Below are positions 46,128 through 56,986 of a stretch of DNA of 64,000 nucleotides, one piece after another. How positions within the stretch are numbered: position 1 is the first letter of the stretch; each line of letters begins with the position of its first letter. The position numbers were made by a program, and so were the translations under genes. This stretch comes from Myxocyprinus asiaticus. Its lineage: Eukaryota; Chordata; Actinopteri; Cypriniformes; Catostomidae. The stretch covers positions 28,412,326 through 28,476,325 of the forward strand of contig NC_059362.1 in the NCBI RefSeq assembly GCF_019703515.2, read 5' to 3'. The notes below the pieces were generated by a model. That model was not told the DNA's origin and searched no databases. It worked only from the letters and a program-made list of their open reading frames with translations.

Positions 46128-46732
46128 ATATTACATATTGCTCCTTTAAGCTCAGTCAACAGCATTTATTGGCATAATGATGATTACCACAAAAAATAAT
46201 TTCGACTTCTCTGTCCTTTTCTTTAAAAAAAGCAAAAATTGGAGTTACAGTAAGGCACTTACAATGGAAGTTAATGGGGCCAATTTTTGGAGAGTTTAAA
46301 GGCAGAAATGTGAAGCTTATAATTTTATAAAAGCACTTACATGAATTCTTCTGTTAAAACTCATGTATTATTTGAGCTGTAAAGTTGTTTAAATGGTAAT
46401 TTTTACAGTCATTGTAGGGCTTTAGGGTTTGTTGACATTTCATCATCATTTACACAGAAAAGGTTAAGTGATTTTATCACACTAAATCATGTAAACACAC
46501 ATATTGTTTATGTCTTGTGTATTTTAACATTTACGGATTGGCCCCATTCACTTTCATTGTAAGTGTCTCACTGGAACCCAGATTTGTGCTTTTGTTTTTT
46601 TTTGTTTGTTTTTTTAAGAAAAGGAGGGGCAAGTCAAAACTAATTTACATTTTTTTTATCGCTGTTAATCAATAATGTCAAAAATGCTGTCGATTGAGCT
46701 TAACTTTTATTGAACCAGGAATATTCCTTTAA

Positions 46733-47475
46733 GCATTATTTTAGGGAATTTGCACTTTACTTGAGTACCAGTGACACTGAATCCTGGTCACAATTAAATA
46801 AATCTATCCTCTCATTAAAAATATATATTTTTGTCTGTCTAACTGAGCAAACAAGTCTAAACATGTTCCTGTGAACTTTGCATAACTTTCATTTAAAATA
46901 GTTAGTGAAATTAATTTCAATGTAAAAAAATGTCAAATGTAATTAGCCTACACTACGGTCATACGTCCTTATGAAGACACGTCTCTTCAATCACAACAAT
47001 GAGTCTGTGACCTAAAGCAATGCATTTTAGTTATGTTAGAACCACTGTTGAAGGAGAACCTGACTCGAGTGAGAACACAGTTAATGAGTAGTCTATAAAC
47101 AACTATATTGTCAAGTGTAAAACAATAAAATCAGCTAAGGCTAAGTTTTAATCTATAACAATTATAGGCAAAAGGCTTCTGGATATAGGTTTCAATTTAA
47201 CATCTGGCTTGTTAAAAAATTAATTTTTAACATCCTTTTACTTTGGTACAATTAAATAGAATTCAACATATGTTACTCAGATATGTTTTTGGACAGATAC
47301 AGCATTTAAAATTAATAAAATGTTGACACAGTACCCATATTTTAACTTGCAAATGATTTTTCAATGTAATGACAGATAAAGGAATATAAGAATACAGATA
47401 GAGAGAGATTAAGAAAAACAGTTGCCCAGTAACTCCCTCTACTCTCATTTCACACTTGCTCTGTATAGCTATACA
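46733..47475. other. rgs6 intron, nothing recognised
   Basis: AT-rich sequence without repeat ends or exons that I can identify. Confidence 0.45.
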
Positions 47476-48006
47476 CAGTAATGTGCAAACCTTTTAGGGA
47501 CTTGTGAAAAATGTTGCATAGTGAGGATTTCTTCAAAAATAGTGCCATAATTAGTTTTCATTTTTCAATTAACACCATCCAAAGTCTAGTAAACATAAAA
47601 AAAGCTAAATCAATATTTGGTGTGACCAACTTTGCCTTCAAAACAGCACCAATTGTCCTAGGTACACCTGGACACAGTTTTTCTTGGTTGTTGGCAGATA
47701 TGATGTTCCAAGCTTCTTGGAGAATTCACCACAGTTCTTCTATCTATTTAGGCTGTTTCAATTGCTTAATGTAATCCCAGACTGACTCGATGTTCAGTGG
47801 GGGGCTCTATGGGGACCATGCTATCTGTTGCAGGGCTACATGTTCTTCTATTCTATTCTGTTCTAATCTATTTGCAGAAAGAATGTTTCAGTGTCTAAAA
47901 TGTATATTTCCTATTGACACACTACAGCTAAAGATATAAATAACCATCTTAAGACAAATGTTTTTGCTAAACATCTTATGTGCCTAAGACTTTTGTACAG
48001 TACAGT
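47476..48006 (-). mobile_element. Decayed Tc1-like fragment
   Basis: Ends CAGTAATGTGCAAACCTTTTAG and CCTAAGACTTTTGTACAGTAC. Short stretches resemble a Tc1 transposase on the - strand (TTTGGTGTGACCAACTTTGC is the inverse of a common C-terminal region). Too degraded for a coding call. Confidence 0.6.
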
Positions 48007-48636
48007 ATATCTGCCTTGCCTGCAGTATAGATGTGGTTTAGGCCCTAATGGGCCCAAGGGAGAGTCAGGCAGTCAAGAGGACACATTACTTTCACTCTCC
48101 TCACAGACTGGCAAAAATCAGACAGCCCTCACAGAGGCTATTAGATTCTTAGCTGGGGGATATGGGAGATACGAGAGAGAGAAATATGAGAGATGCATGG
48201 AGACAAGCTCCATTTTATCTCTCGCCCAGTCACTTTACGGCTCCAATGACCTGCATTATCTCTGTAGCCCCCTTCGGGGCCTCGCTGTCCTGGTTGGGCA
48301 TCTCTTGGGGCCCACTCCAGCCTCATTTGCCCCATGACGCCTGAGGTTTGCAGCAACTTGTTACAATGCACCAGTGCTCAGGCTTTGGATGTGGTAATGA
48401 TCATGTACTCTACCATCAGTGTATTATCACCATCACACTCTCACTCTCTCTTTCTCATCAGTGTTATAAGAGCTAAGCTTTGAGCTTTGACCTTTTGTTT
48501 GTCCTGTTCTGCTACATTTTGTGCTAGTCATTAACAGCTGAGTGGGAGGTTAAGAGAGAGGGAAGAGTAAGAAGAGGAAAATGTCACATAAGTGGAGGTG
48601 GAGATCAGGTTTATTACAGTTTAGAGTTTTTTATTT
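48007..48636. other. rgs6 intron, nothing recognised
   Basis: More GC-balanced than its surroundings, with a 119-codon open frame at 47978-48337 on + that has no recognisable domain and overlaps a transposon end. I regard it as a chance frame. Confidence 0.4.
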
Positions 48637-50110
48637 AGGGTGCTTTCACACATGGTTCGATTGCTTGGACTGAACCCAAGTTTGTTTCCTCCTGCTGCAC
48701 CCACTGGTCTCTGTTCACATCATATTATTTAGGTCTGAACCGCGGTCCAATTACGTCACCAATGTGAGAACAAGTGGCGGCTGTTTACCACTGTAACTAG
48801 GTAACAACTCGAGATGACGTCACTGTGTTAAAGGATTAGTTCACCTAAAAATGAAAATTTGCTGATAATTTACTCGCCCTCAGGCCATCCAAGATGTATC
48901 TGAGTTTCCTTCTTCATCAAAACAGAATTTATGACTTTTAGGATTTCATTTCAGGCCTCCTCCTCTAAACAATGCAAGTGAATGTCCTCCATTTTTTGAC
49001 GGTCCAAAATGCATATTTAGGGTGCATCAAAATAATTCACATGAAATAATTGATTATTTTGAGAAACAAAACAATACTTATATACTTTTCAACTTCAAAT
49101 GTTCGCTTCCATACATCTCTGTGACGTGCGCTCATGAGAGGGATGACGTAAGCTTGTTGGTAAGGTCACGCGTCACGTGGAGGAGGAGGCAGGAAGCGCG
49201 TCATTATTTACATCCTTTTTTCATTATTATTTGGAAATGATTTTTTATTTTATTTTATATTCTTTTGAAATTGTTTTGGACTGTTTTGGTTTGTGAATGG
49301 CACTTGGTCTGTGCTCTGTGCAAGTTTCTCTTGTAAACAATGACGCGCTTTCTGCCTCCTCCTCCTCCACGTGACGCATGACCTTACCAACGAGCTTACG
49401 TCATACCTCTCATGAGCGCACATCACAGAGATGTACGGAAGCGAACATTTGAAGTGGAAAAGTATATAAGTATTGTTTTGTTTCTCAAAATAATCAATCG
49501 TTTGCATTCAGAAGAACTTTATTTGTCGACTGGAGTTGTGTGGATTATTTTGATGCACCCTAAGTATGCATTTTGGACCATCAAAATATGGAGTACATTC
49601 AGAATCAGTTTATTGCCAAGTATGCTTACACATACAAAAAATTTGTCTTGGTGACAGGAGCTTCCAGTGTACAACAATACAAAAACAATACAAAAACAGC
49701 AGCAAGACATAGATAATAATAAAAAATAAAACTAATTATACACATATGTACATACATACACACATACATACACATGGGTAGTACAAATCTAATACAATCT
49801 GTTATGTACAGTGCAAATACAAATCTGTTATGTACAGTGCAAATGTTTTGGTTTTTTTTCCAGAGGAATGAAATGGCAGAAGAGGTTGGATGTGTTGGAT
49901 AAATATAAAAAAGACTAAACTGTATTGCACATAGTTATTGCTCAGTGGGGCAATTTAACTGTTCATGAGATGGATAGCCCGAGGGAAAAAACTGTTCCTG
50001 TGCCTGATGGTTCTGGTGCTCAGAGCTCTGAAGCGTCGGCCAGAAGGCAACAGTTGGAAAAGTGCCTGTGGCAGGTTGAATTTCCTCAGCTGGCGAAGGA
50101 AGTACAACCT

Positions 50111-51477
50111 CTACTGGGCCTTTTTCACAATGGAGTCAATGTGGGTCTCCCACTTCAGGTCCTGTGAGATGGTAGTGCCCAGGAACCTGAATGACTCCAC
50201 TGCTGCCACAGTGCTGTTTAGAATGGTGAGGGGGGTCAGTGTTGGGGTGTTTCTCCTAAAGTCCACAATGATCTCCACCGTTTTGAGCGTGTTCAGCTCC
50301 AGGTTGTTTTGACTGCACCAGACAGCCAGCTGTTCAACCTCCCTTCTGTATGCAGACTCATCGTCATCTCGGATGAGGCCGATGACAGTGGTGTTGTCTG
50401 CAAACTTCAGAAGTTTGACAGAGGGGTCCTTGGCAATGCAGTCGTTGGTGTAGAGGGAGAAGATTAGTGGGGAGAGCACACATCCCTGGGGGGCACCAGT
50501 GCTGATTGTACAGGTGCTAGAAGTGAGTTTCCCCTGTCTCACAAGCTGCCTGTCCATCAGAAAGCTGGTAATCCACTGACAGATAGACATGGGAACAGAG
50601 AGTTGGTGTAATTTATTCTGGAGTATAGCTGGGATGATGGTGTTGAAAGCTGAACTGAAGTCCACAAAAAGGATCCTTGCATATGTCCCTGGTCTGTCCA
50701 GATGTTGCAGGATATGATGCAATCCTATGTTGACTGCATCATCCACAGACCTCTTTGCTCGATAAGCAAATTGAAGGGGGTCTAGAAAGGGTCAAGTGAT
50801 GTTCTTCAGGTGGGCCAACACCAGTCTCTCAAATGATTTCATGACCACAGATATCAGGGCGGCAGGTCTGTAGTCATTAAGTCCTGTGATTTTTGGTTTC
50901 TTTGGGACAGGGATGATGACTGAGCATTTGAAGCAGCATGGGACTTCACACTGCTCCAGTGATCTATTGAAGATCTGTGTGAAGATGGGGGCCAGCTGGT
51001 TAGCACAGGATGGAAGACACGCTTGTGAGACGCAATCTGGGCCTGAAGGCTCCTCGTCTTTTGTTTCCGAAAGACACAGCTCACATCATCTTCACAGATC
51101 TTAAGTGCAGGTTGAGTAGCAGGAGGGGGGAGGAGGGGGGTTGCAGGAGGTGTTGGTGTTTGTGTGAAGTGAAGGTCAGAGTGGGTGTGGGGTGTGAGAT
51201 TGGGCCTTTCAAATCTGCAGTAGAACACATTCAGGTCGTCAGCCAGTTGTTGGTTCCCTACAGGGTTGAGGGTAGGAGTACTGTAATTTGTGAGTTGTTT
51301 CATGCCACTCCACACTGATGCAGGGTTGTTAGCTGAAAACTTGTTTTTCAGCTTCTCAGAGTATCTTCTTTTAGCCACTCTGATTTCCCTGTTCAGTGTG
51401 TTCCTGGCCTGATTGTACAAGACTTTATCCCCACCCCTGTAAGCATCCTCTTTGGCCCGAGCTCTGCAGTAAACCAC
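50111..51477 (-). pseudogene. LINE reverse transcriptase, broken and with mutated catalytic motif
   Basis: The upstream segment (51477-50854) holds RNTLNREIRVAKRRYSEKLK and SVWSGMKQLTNY. The palm follows in 50746-50111: YARILFVDFSSAFNTIIPAI, GAPQGCVLSPLIFSLYTNDC, LLKFADNTTVIGL and SFRFLGTTISQDLKWETHI. The signature that should read FADD reads FADN (AAC, 50393-50395), removing one of the two metal-binding aspartates. Frameshifts also break the ORF. It cannot support its own retrotransposition. Confidence 0.88.
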
Positions 51478-52251
51478 GGTTTGTCATTGTTGAACTTTAA
51501 ATAAGTCCTAGTAGGGATGCACATATCCTCACAGAAACTGATATATGATGTAACAGTATCTGTGAGCTCGTCCATGTCTGTGGCTGCAGCCTCAAAAACA
51601 CTCCAATCTGTGCAATCGAAGCAGGCTTGTAGTTCCCGCTCTGCTTCATTGGTCCATCTCTTTACAGTCCTTACTACTGGCTTGGTTGATTTTAATTTCT
51701 GCCTGTAGGTTGGAAGAAGATGAACCAGACAGTGATCAGAGAGTCCCAAAGCTGCTTTAGGGACAGAGCGATATGCATCCTTTATTGTTGTGTAGCAATG
51801 ATCCAGTATGTTCCTGTCTCTGGTGGGGCATGTGATGTGCTGTTTGTATTTGGGCAGTTCACGTGTGAGATTTGCTTTGTTAAAATCCCGAAGAATAATA
51901 ATAACTGAGTCCAGTTATTGTTGTTCCGTGTCTGTGATTTGATCAGCCAGCTGTTGCATTCAAACATGCTTTTGGCGCGATATACACACTCACCAGAATA
52001 AACGAGGAAAACTCCCGCAGCGAGTAGAAAGGCTTACAGTTAATAAAGAGCCCTTCCAAATTAGGACAGCACATCCTCTTTAATGCTGTTACATCTGTAC
52101 ACCAACTTTCATTGATATAAAAGCAAGTTCCACCGCCTCTCGTTTTCCCCGTTAACTTTGTGATGCGATCCACTCTGAACAGCTGAAAGCCCGGCAGATG
52201 TAACATGCTGTCCGGAATGGCTTCACTCAGCCAGATTTCTGTGAAGCACAA
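51393..52251 (-). pseudogene. LINE apurinic-type endonuclease domain, frameshifted
   Basis: From 52251 the frame gives CFTEIWLSEAIPDSMLHLPG (the E of the T-E-W/T-W motif) and FQLFRVDRITKLTGKTRGGG with TCFYINESWC. Another frame from 51749 begins [18 protein letters not shown], containing the catalytic SDH motif near the domain end, and continues to FNNDKPWFTAEL. Together these are the nicking endonuclease of an L2/CR1-type ORF2. A frameshift and a stop separate the parts. Confidence 0.8.
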
Positions 52252-53268
52252 GGCAGCAGAGGTTGAAAAGTCCTTGTTTGTGCGGGTGAGGAGATGTAGT
52301 TCGTCCGTTTTGTTAGAAAGAGAGCGGAGATTCGCTAAGTGAATACTCGGCAGTGCTGTTCGAAATCCGCGCCAACAGAGTTTGACCAGCGCATTGGCTC
52401 ATCTTCCTTGCCTCCATCTCCTGAACAACAAAGCTGCGCCTTCAACTAAAATATCTAGCAAAACGTCTGAATATTCAAAAACTGGGAAAAGATTGTCTGG
52501 TACATGCTGTCGAATGTTCAGCAGTTCGTCTCTGGTAAAACTGACTGAAAAAAGATTACTAAACACAGGACAAACAAACAAAAACAACAAAAGAACTGAG
52601 GAGCTCCACACAAAGGCAGCCATCCGCGGCGCCATCGTGATGATCATTCACTTGCATTGTTTAGAGGAGGCAGCCTGAAATGAAATCCTAAAAGTCTTAA
52701 ATTCTGTTTTGATGAAGAAAGAAACTCAGATACATCTTGGATGGCCTGAGGGTGAGTAAATTATCAGCCAATTTCCATTTTTGGGTGAACTATTCCTTTA
52801 AGTATTAAAGTTTGTCTCTTTGGATTTACCACCAAAATTTAACATGCACAGAACGACACATGTGTTCATCTCCCGCGGATGCACTGAATGTGCAATGATG
52901 TGAAAAATGTTAGCATTTGTCTGACGCAAGCATGCGGATGCATTACAAGAGATATATAGAATGTGAGCTTCTCTTAAGGGGATTTATTTGGGCAAAAGCA
53001 GATATGAAAAATGCTTAATATCATTATAATTGCAATCGCGAGCCTGCAAAGATGCAAATTATACGTCATCAGATACGGCTCACTTTCGCGATTTTCACGA
53101 GTTCACATGAACCACACCTCCAGGCCACCTTTTCAAGCGGACACAGGTGTGGTTCATGGGTGCACATCCGAGTTAGGAAAACAGCCTTCACATCATCCAA
53201 ACGAACCGAAATTTGATGTCATTCAAACCCGGGTGTGCACCAAAACTGCTACTGTGAAAGCACCCTTT

Positions 53269-54064
53269 GTTTTTTATTTCTATTTTAACTTAAATTTGTC
53301 CCTTCAGTTAAGTTCTCATTAATTCTTGTTAGAATTAGTTTAGCTTTTGTTTTTTCAGTGTTTTCAAGTTTCAGTTTAGTTTCAGTTTGACAGTTTTAGG
53401 CCATGACCACATTTATACGTTTACACCTTTCATCCACACTGGAATGGCATTTTCCTCTACTAAAAACTGAGGGTTTTTAAAATGCTCTCCATTACTGCAT
53501 AATTTGGAAAATGATGATGTTAGTAAATGGAAAAAGGAGTCTTCAAACAAAAACAAATTAATGTGAATGCAGCCTTAGTTTTAGGACTGCCAACATTAAA
53601 GGGTTTCATTTTCATTTAAATATGTTTACTGGTGTTAAATTTCTCTGGACTGTATCCTTATCTAGTGGCATTTTCATGATTAATAAAGGCAGGTTATAAA
53701 GGTTTCAAAATGTATAATATACTTTGTATCAAAACCTAAAACTAAAAAAATTATTATTATTATTTTTTGTGATCATTTTTAATATATTTTAGCTAGTTTT
53801 GAAGTCTCGAAAATGTATTTACGTTTAGTTTTAGTTAATTATTTAGTTTTGATTCTTATTTCAGTTAGCGAAGATGTTTTTATTTAGTTTTCGTTTTTGT
53901 TAATAATAATATTTTTTAAATTAATTTTTACTTCAGTTGACAAAAGTGTTTATCTTTTTGTTTTAGATTTTGATAACAATAATAACAATGGTGGAGATAA
54001 AAGGAGGACAGAAGAACATGGTAATGATGAGAAGGAAGAGGATGAGGAAGGCTCTTGGTCTCAC
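53269..54064. other. rgs6 intron adjacent to RGS exon
   Basis: AT-rich DNA with TTTTAGTTTT-type repeats, then a GA-rich segment (53990-54050) just downstream of the exon on the - strand. No further element is recognised. Confidence 0.5.
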
Positions 54065-54190
54065 AGGAGGTTCTCAGAGCTGAATTCAGACTCCAAGAAT
54101 TTAAGGAACTGCTCACGGCCCACTGGATCCTTTAAAGCCTCATCCAATGAGAAAGCCCACTTCTTTACTCGCTGTTGACTCGGGTCCTTA
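54065..54190 (-). CDS. rgs6: rgs6 exon: start of RGS domain
   Basis: A 126-nt exon: one base completing a Ser codon with the preceding exon, 41 codons, then two bases. It encodes [20 protein letters not shown] and [20 protein letters not shown], then [10 protein letters not shown] and [10 protein letters not shown] are R7-RGS hallmarks opening the RGS fold. Acceptor CTGTCTCAG, donor GTGAGA. The last exon base gives Leu (CT+G) where I recall Arg (ENLRFW) in vertebrate RGS6 and RGS7. Confidence 0.93.
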
Positions 54191-54962
<772 letters not shown>

Positions 54963-56418
54963 TATAAACTCAGCAAAAAAAGAAACGTCCCTTTTTCAGG
55001 ACACTGTATTTTAAAGATTATTTTGTAAAAATATAAATATGTTTACAGATCTTTATTGTAAAGGGTTTAAACAATGTTTACCATGCTTGTTCAATGACCA
55101 TAAACATTTAATGAACATGCACCTGTGGAACAGTCGTTAAGACACTAACAGCTTACAGACGGTAGGCAATTAAAGTCACAGTTATAAAAACTAAGGACAC
55201 TAAAGAGACCTTTCTACTGACTCTGAAAAACACCAAAAGAAAGATGCCCAGGGTCCCTGCTTATCTGCGTGAACGTGCATTAGGCATGCTGCATGGAGGC
55301 ATGAGGAATGCAGATGTGGCCAGGGCAATAAATTGCAAAGTCTGTACTGTGAGACGCCTAAGACAGCGCTACAGGGAGACAGGAAGGACAGCTGATCATC
55401 CTTGCAGAGGCAGACCACATGTAACAACACCTGCACAGGATCGGTACATCCGAGTTACACCAGGAACGTACAATCCCTCCATCAGTGCTCAGACTGTCCG
55501 CAATAGGCTGAGAGAGGCTGGACTGAGGGCTTGTAGGCCTGTTGTAAGGCAGGTCCTTACCAGACATCACCGGCAACAACGTCACCTATGGTCACAAACC
55601 CACCTTCGCTGGACCAGACAGGACTGGCAAAAAGTGCTCTTCACTGACAAGTCATGGTTTTGTCTCACCAGGGGTTATGGTCGGACTCGCATTTATCGTC
55701 GAAGGAATGAGCGTTACACCAAGGCCTGTAGTCTGGAGCAGGATCGATTTGGAGGTGGAGGGTCTGTCATGGTCTGGGGTGGTGTGTCACAGCATCATTG
55801 GAGTTTTTTTGTCATTGCAGACAGTCTCAACCCTGTGTGTTACAGGGAAGACATCCTCTTCCCTCATGTGGTACCCTTCCTGCAGGCTCATCCTGACATG
55901 ACCCTCCAGCATGACAATGCCACCAGCCATACTGCTTGTTCTGTGCATGATTTCCTGCAAGATAGGAATGTCAGTGTTCTGCCATGGCCAGTGAAGAGCC
56001 CGGATCTCAATCCCATTGAGCACGTCTGGGACCTGTTGGATCGGAGGGTGAGGGCTGGGGCCATTCCCCCCAGAAATGTCCGGGAACTTGCAAGTGCCTT
56101 GGTGGAAGAGTGGGGTAACATCTCACAGCAAGAACTGGCAAATCTGGTGCAGTCCATGAGGAGGAGATGCACTGCAGTACTTAATACACCTGGTGGCCAC
56201 ACCAGATACTGACTGTTACTTTTGATTTTGACCCCCCCTTTGTTCAAGGACACATTATTCCATTTCTGTTAGTCACATGTCTGTGAAACTTGTTCAGTTT
56301 ATGTCTTAGATGTTGAATCTTTTAATGTTCATACAAATATTTACACATGTTAAGTTTGCTGAAAATAAAAGCAGTTGAAAATGAGAGGACGTTTCTTTTT
56401 TTTTTTGCTGAGTTTATA
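54963..56418 (+). mobile_element. Tc1-like transposon, near full length
   Basis: Ends TATAAACTCAGCAAAAAAAG and the inverse TTTTTTTGCTGAGTTTATA; about 1.45 kb. Inverted repeats continue inward with AAACGTCCCTTTTTCAGG on the left only, so the right side is altered. The sister copy lies at 44820-46127. Confidence 0.9.
55244..56212 (+). CDS. Tc1-like transposase, open but with a small internal deletion
   Basis: This 322-residue frame starts MPRVPAYLRERALGMLHGGM. It contains paired HTH regions (NADVARAINCKVCTVRRLRQ; ISAQTVRNRLREAGL) and a DDE domain: D in LFTDKSWF, D in MTLQHDNATSHTA, E in DLNPIEHVWD with DD34E spacing. It ends PGGHTRY. Against the copy near 45.5 kb it lacks 16 residues (ISHLRDRYRMATTTAR) just after TTPAQDRYIR, between the two DNA-binding parts. 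The usual Glu after the first catalytic Asp is Lys (TDKS). All three catalytic residues remain, but the linker deletion makes activity doubtful. Confidence 0.85.
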   Translation: MPRVPAYLRERALGMLHGGMRNADVARAINCKVCTVRRLRQRYRETGRTADHPCRGRPHVTTPAQDRYIRVTPGTYNPSISAQTVRNRLREAGLRACRPVVRQVLTRHHRQQRHLWSQTHLRWTRQDWQKVLFTDKSWFCLTRGYGRTRIYRRRNERYTKACSLEQDRFGGGGSVMVWGGVSQHHWSFFVIADSLNPVCYREDILFPHVVPFLQAHPDMTLQHDNATSHTACSVHDFLQDRNVSVLPWPVKSPDLNPIEHVWDLLDRRVRAGAIPPRNVRELASALVEEWGNISQQELANLVQSMRRRCTAVLNTPGGHTRY

Positions 56419-56448
56419 TATATATATATATACAGACACACACACACA

Positions 56449-56986
56449 CCCTGGCGGCCAAAAGTTTGGAATAATGTACAGATTTTGCTGTTTCGGAAGG
56501 AAACTTTAATTCACCAAAGTGGCATTCAACTGATCACAAAGTATAGTCAGGATTACTGATGTAAAAAACAGCACCATCACTATTTGAATAAAGTCATTTT
56601 TTATCAAATCTAGACAGGCCCCATTTCCAGCAGCCATCACTCCAACACCTTATCCTTGAGTAATCATGCTAAGTTGGTACTAGAAAATCACTTGCCATTA
56701 TATCAAACACAGCTGAAAGCTATTTGGTTTGTTAAATGAAGCTTAACATTGTCTTTGTGTTTGTTTTTGAGTTGCTATAGTATGCAATAGACTGGCATGT
56801 CTTAAGGTCAATATTTGGTTAAAAATGGCAAAAAGAAACAACTTTCTCTAGAAACTCATCAGCCAATCATTGTTTTGAGGAATGAAGGCTATATAATGCT
56901 TGGAATTGCCAGAAAACTGAAGATTTCATACAAAGGTGTTAAAAGCAGTTATAAAGACTCTCTCATAAGCATAGCAGAAATGAAAA
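56449..56986 (+). mobile_element. 5' fragment of another Tc1-like element, cut by DIRS copy 2
   Basis: Begins CCTGGCGGCCAAAAGTTTGG and AATAATGTACAGATTTTGCT, a common fish Tc1 terminus. A decayed N-terminal transposase region follows (ATGGCAAAAAGAAACAACTT near 56825). The sequence stops where the DIRS element starts, and no continuation is seen on its far side. Confidence 0.6.

Larger units (their letters stand above)
43115..46145. repeat. TTAA-flanked MITE family C carrying hAT and Tc1 inserts
   Basis: Ends AGGAGCAATATGTAAC and ATTACATATTGCTCCT, with TTAA duplicated on both sides. Its own sequence is about 400 bp (43115-43240, 44574-44819 and 46128-46145). A hAT element and a Tc1 element occupy the rest. 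Confidence 0.88.
43086..46728. repeat. Family B MITE split by a nested family C element
   Basis: TTAA at 43082-43085 and 46729-46732; ends AGGAATATTCCTGGTTCAAT and its inverse ATTGAACCAGGAATATTCCT. It is interrupted at its internal TTAA (43111-43114 / 46146-46149) by the element at 43115-46145. The opposite arm keeps the same TTAA uninterrupted at 46700-46703, an internal empty site. Confidence 0.9.
49601..52649 (-). mobile_element. L2-like LINE, nearly full length, inactivated
   Basis: About 3.05 kb. The 3' end (low coordinates) reads TTGGCAATAAACTGATTCTG on the - strand. It is flanked by the short duplication CATTC at the two breakpoints of the host MITE. In order on the - strand come an N-terminal segment (52647-52399), an endonuclease, a linker and a reverse transcriptase. 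Confidence 0.85.
48832..52797. repeat. TTAA-flanked MITE, family A-like, split by a LINE
   Basis: TTAA at 48828-48831 and 52798-52801; ends AGGATTAGTTCACC and GGTGAACTATTCCT. Long inverted arms include GCGCTCATGAGAGG and CCTCTCATGAGCGC. The right arm is cut at GAGTACATTC and resumes at ACTTGCATTGTTTAGAGG after the LINE. Confidence 0.88.
48637..53268. repeat. Outer inverted-repeat element (ends AGGGTGCTTTCAC) containing a MITE and a LINE
   Basis: AGGGTGCTTTCACACATGG at 48637 and its inverse ACTGTGAAAGCACCCT at 53252-53268 mark the ends of a DNA element common in fish. Sub-terminal GAACC and TTTGGTGCACACC-type motifs are also inverted. The family A MITE at 48832-52797 lies inside. The target duplication is unclear, so the superfamily is unassigned. 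Confidence 0.65.

Noticed and set aside
47978..48337. 119-codon + strand frame
   Set aside because: Begins inside a Tc1 terminus, has no domain and no splice context; treated as chance.
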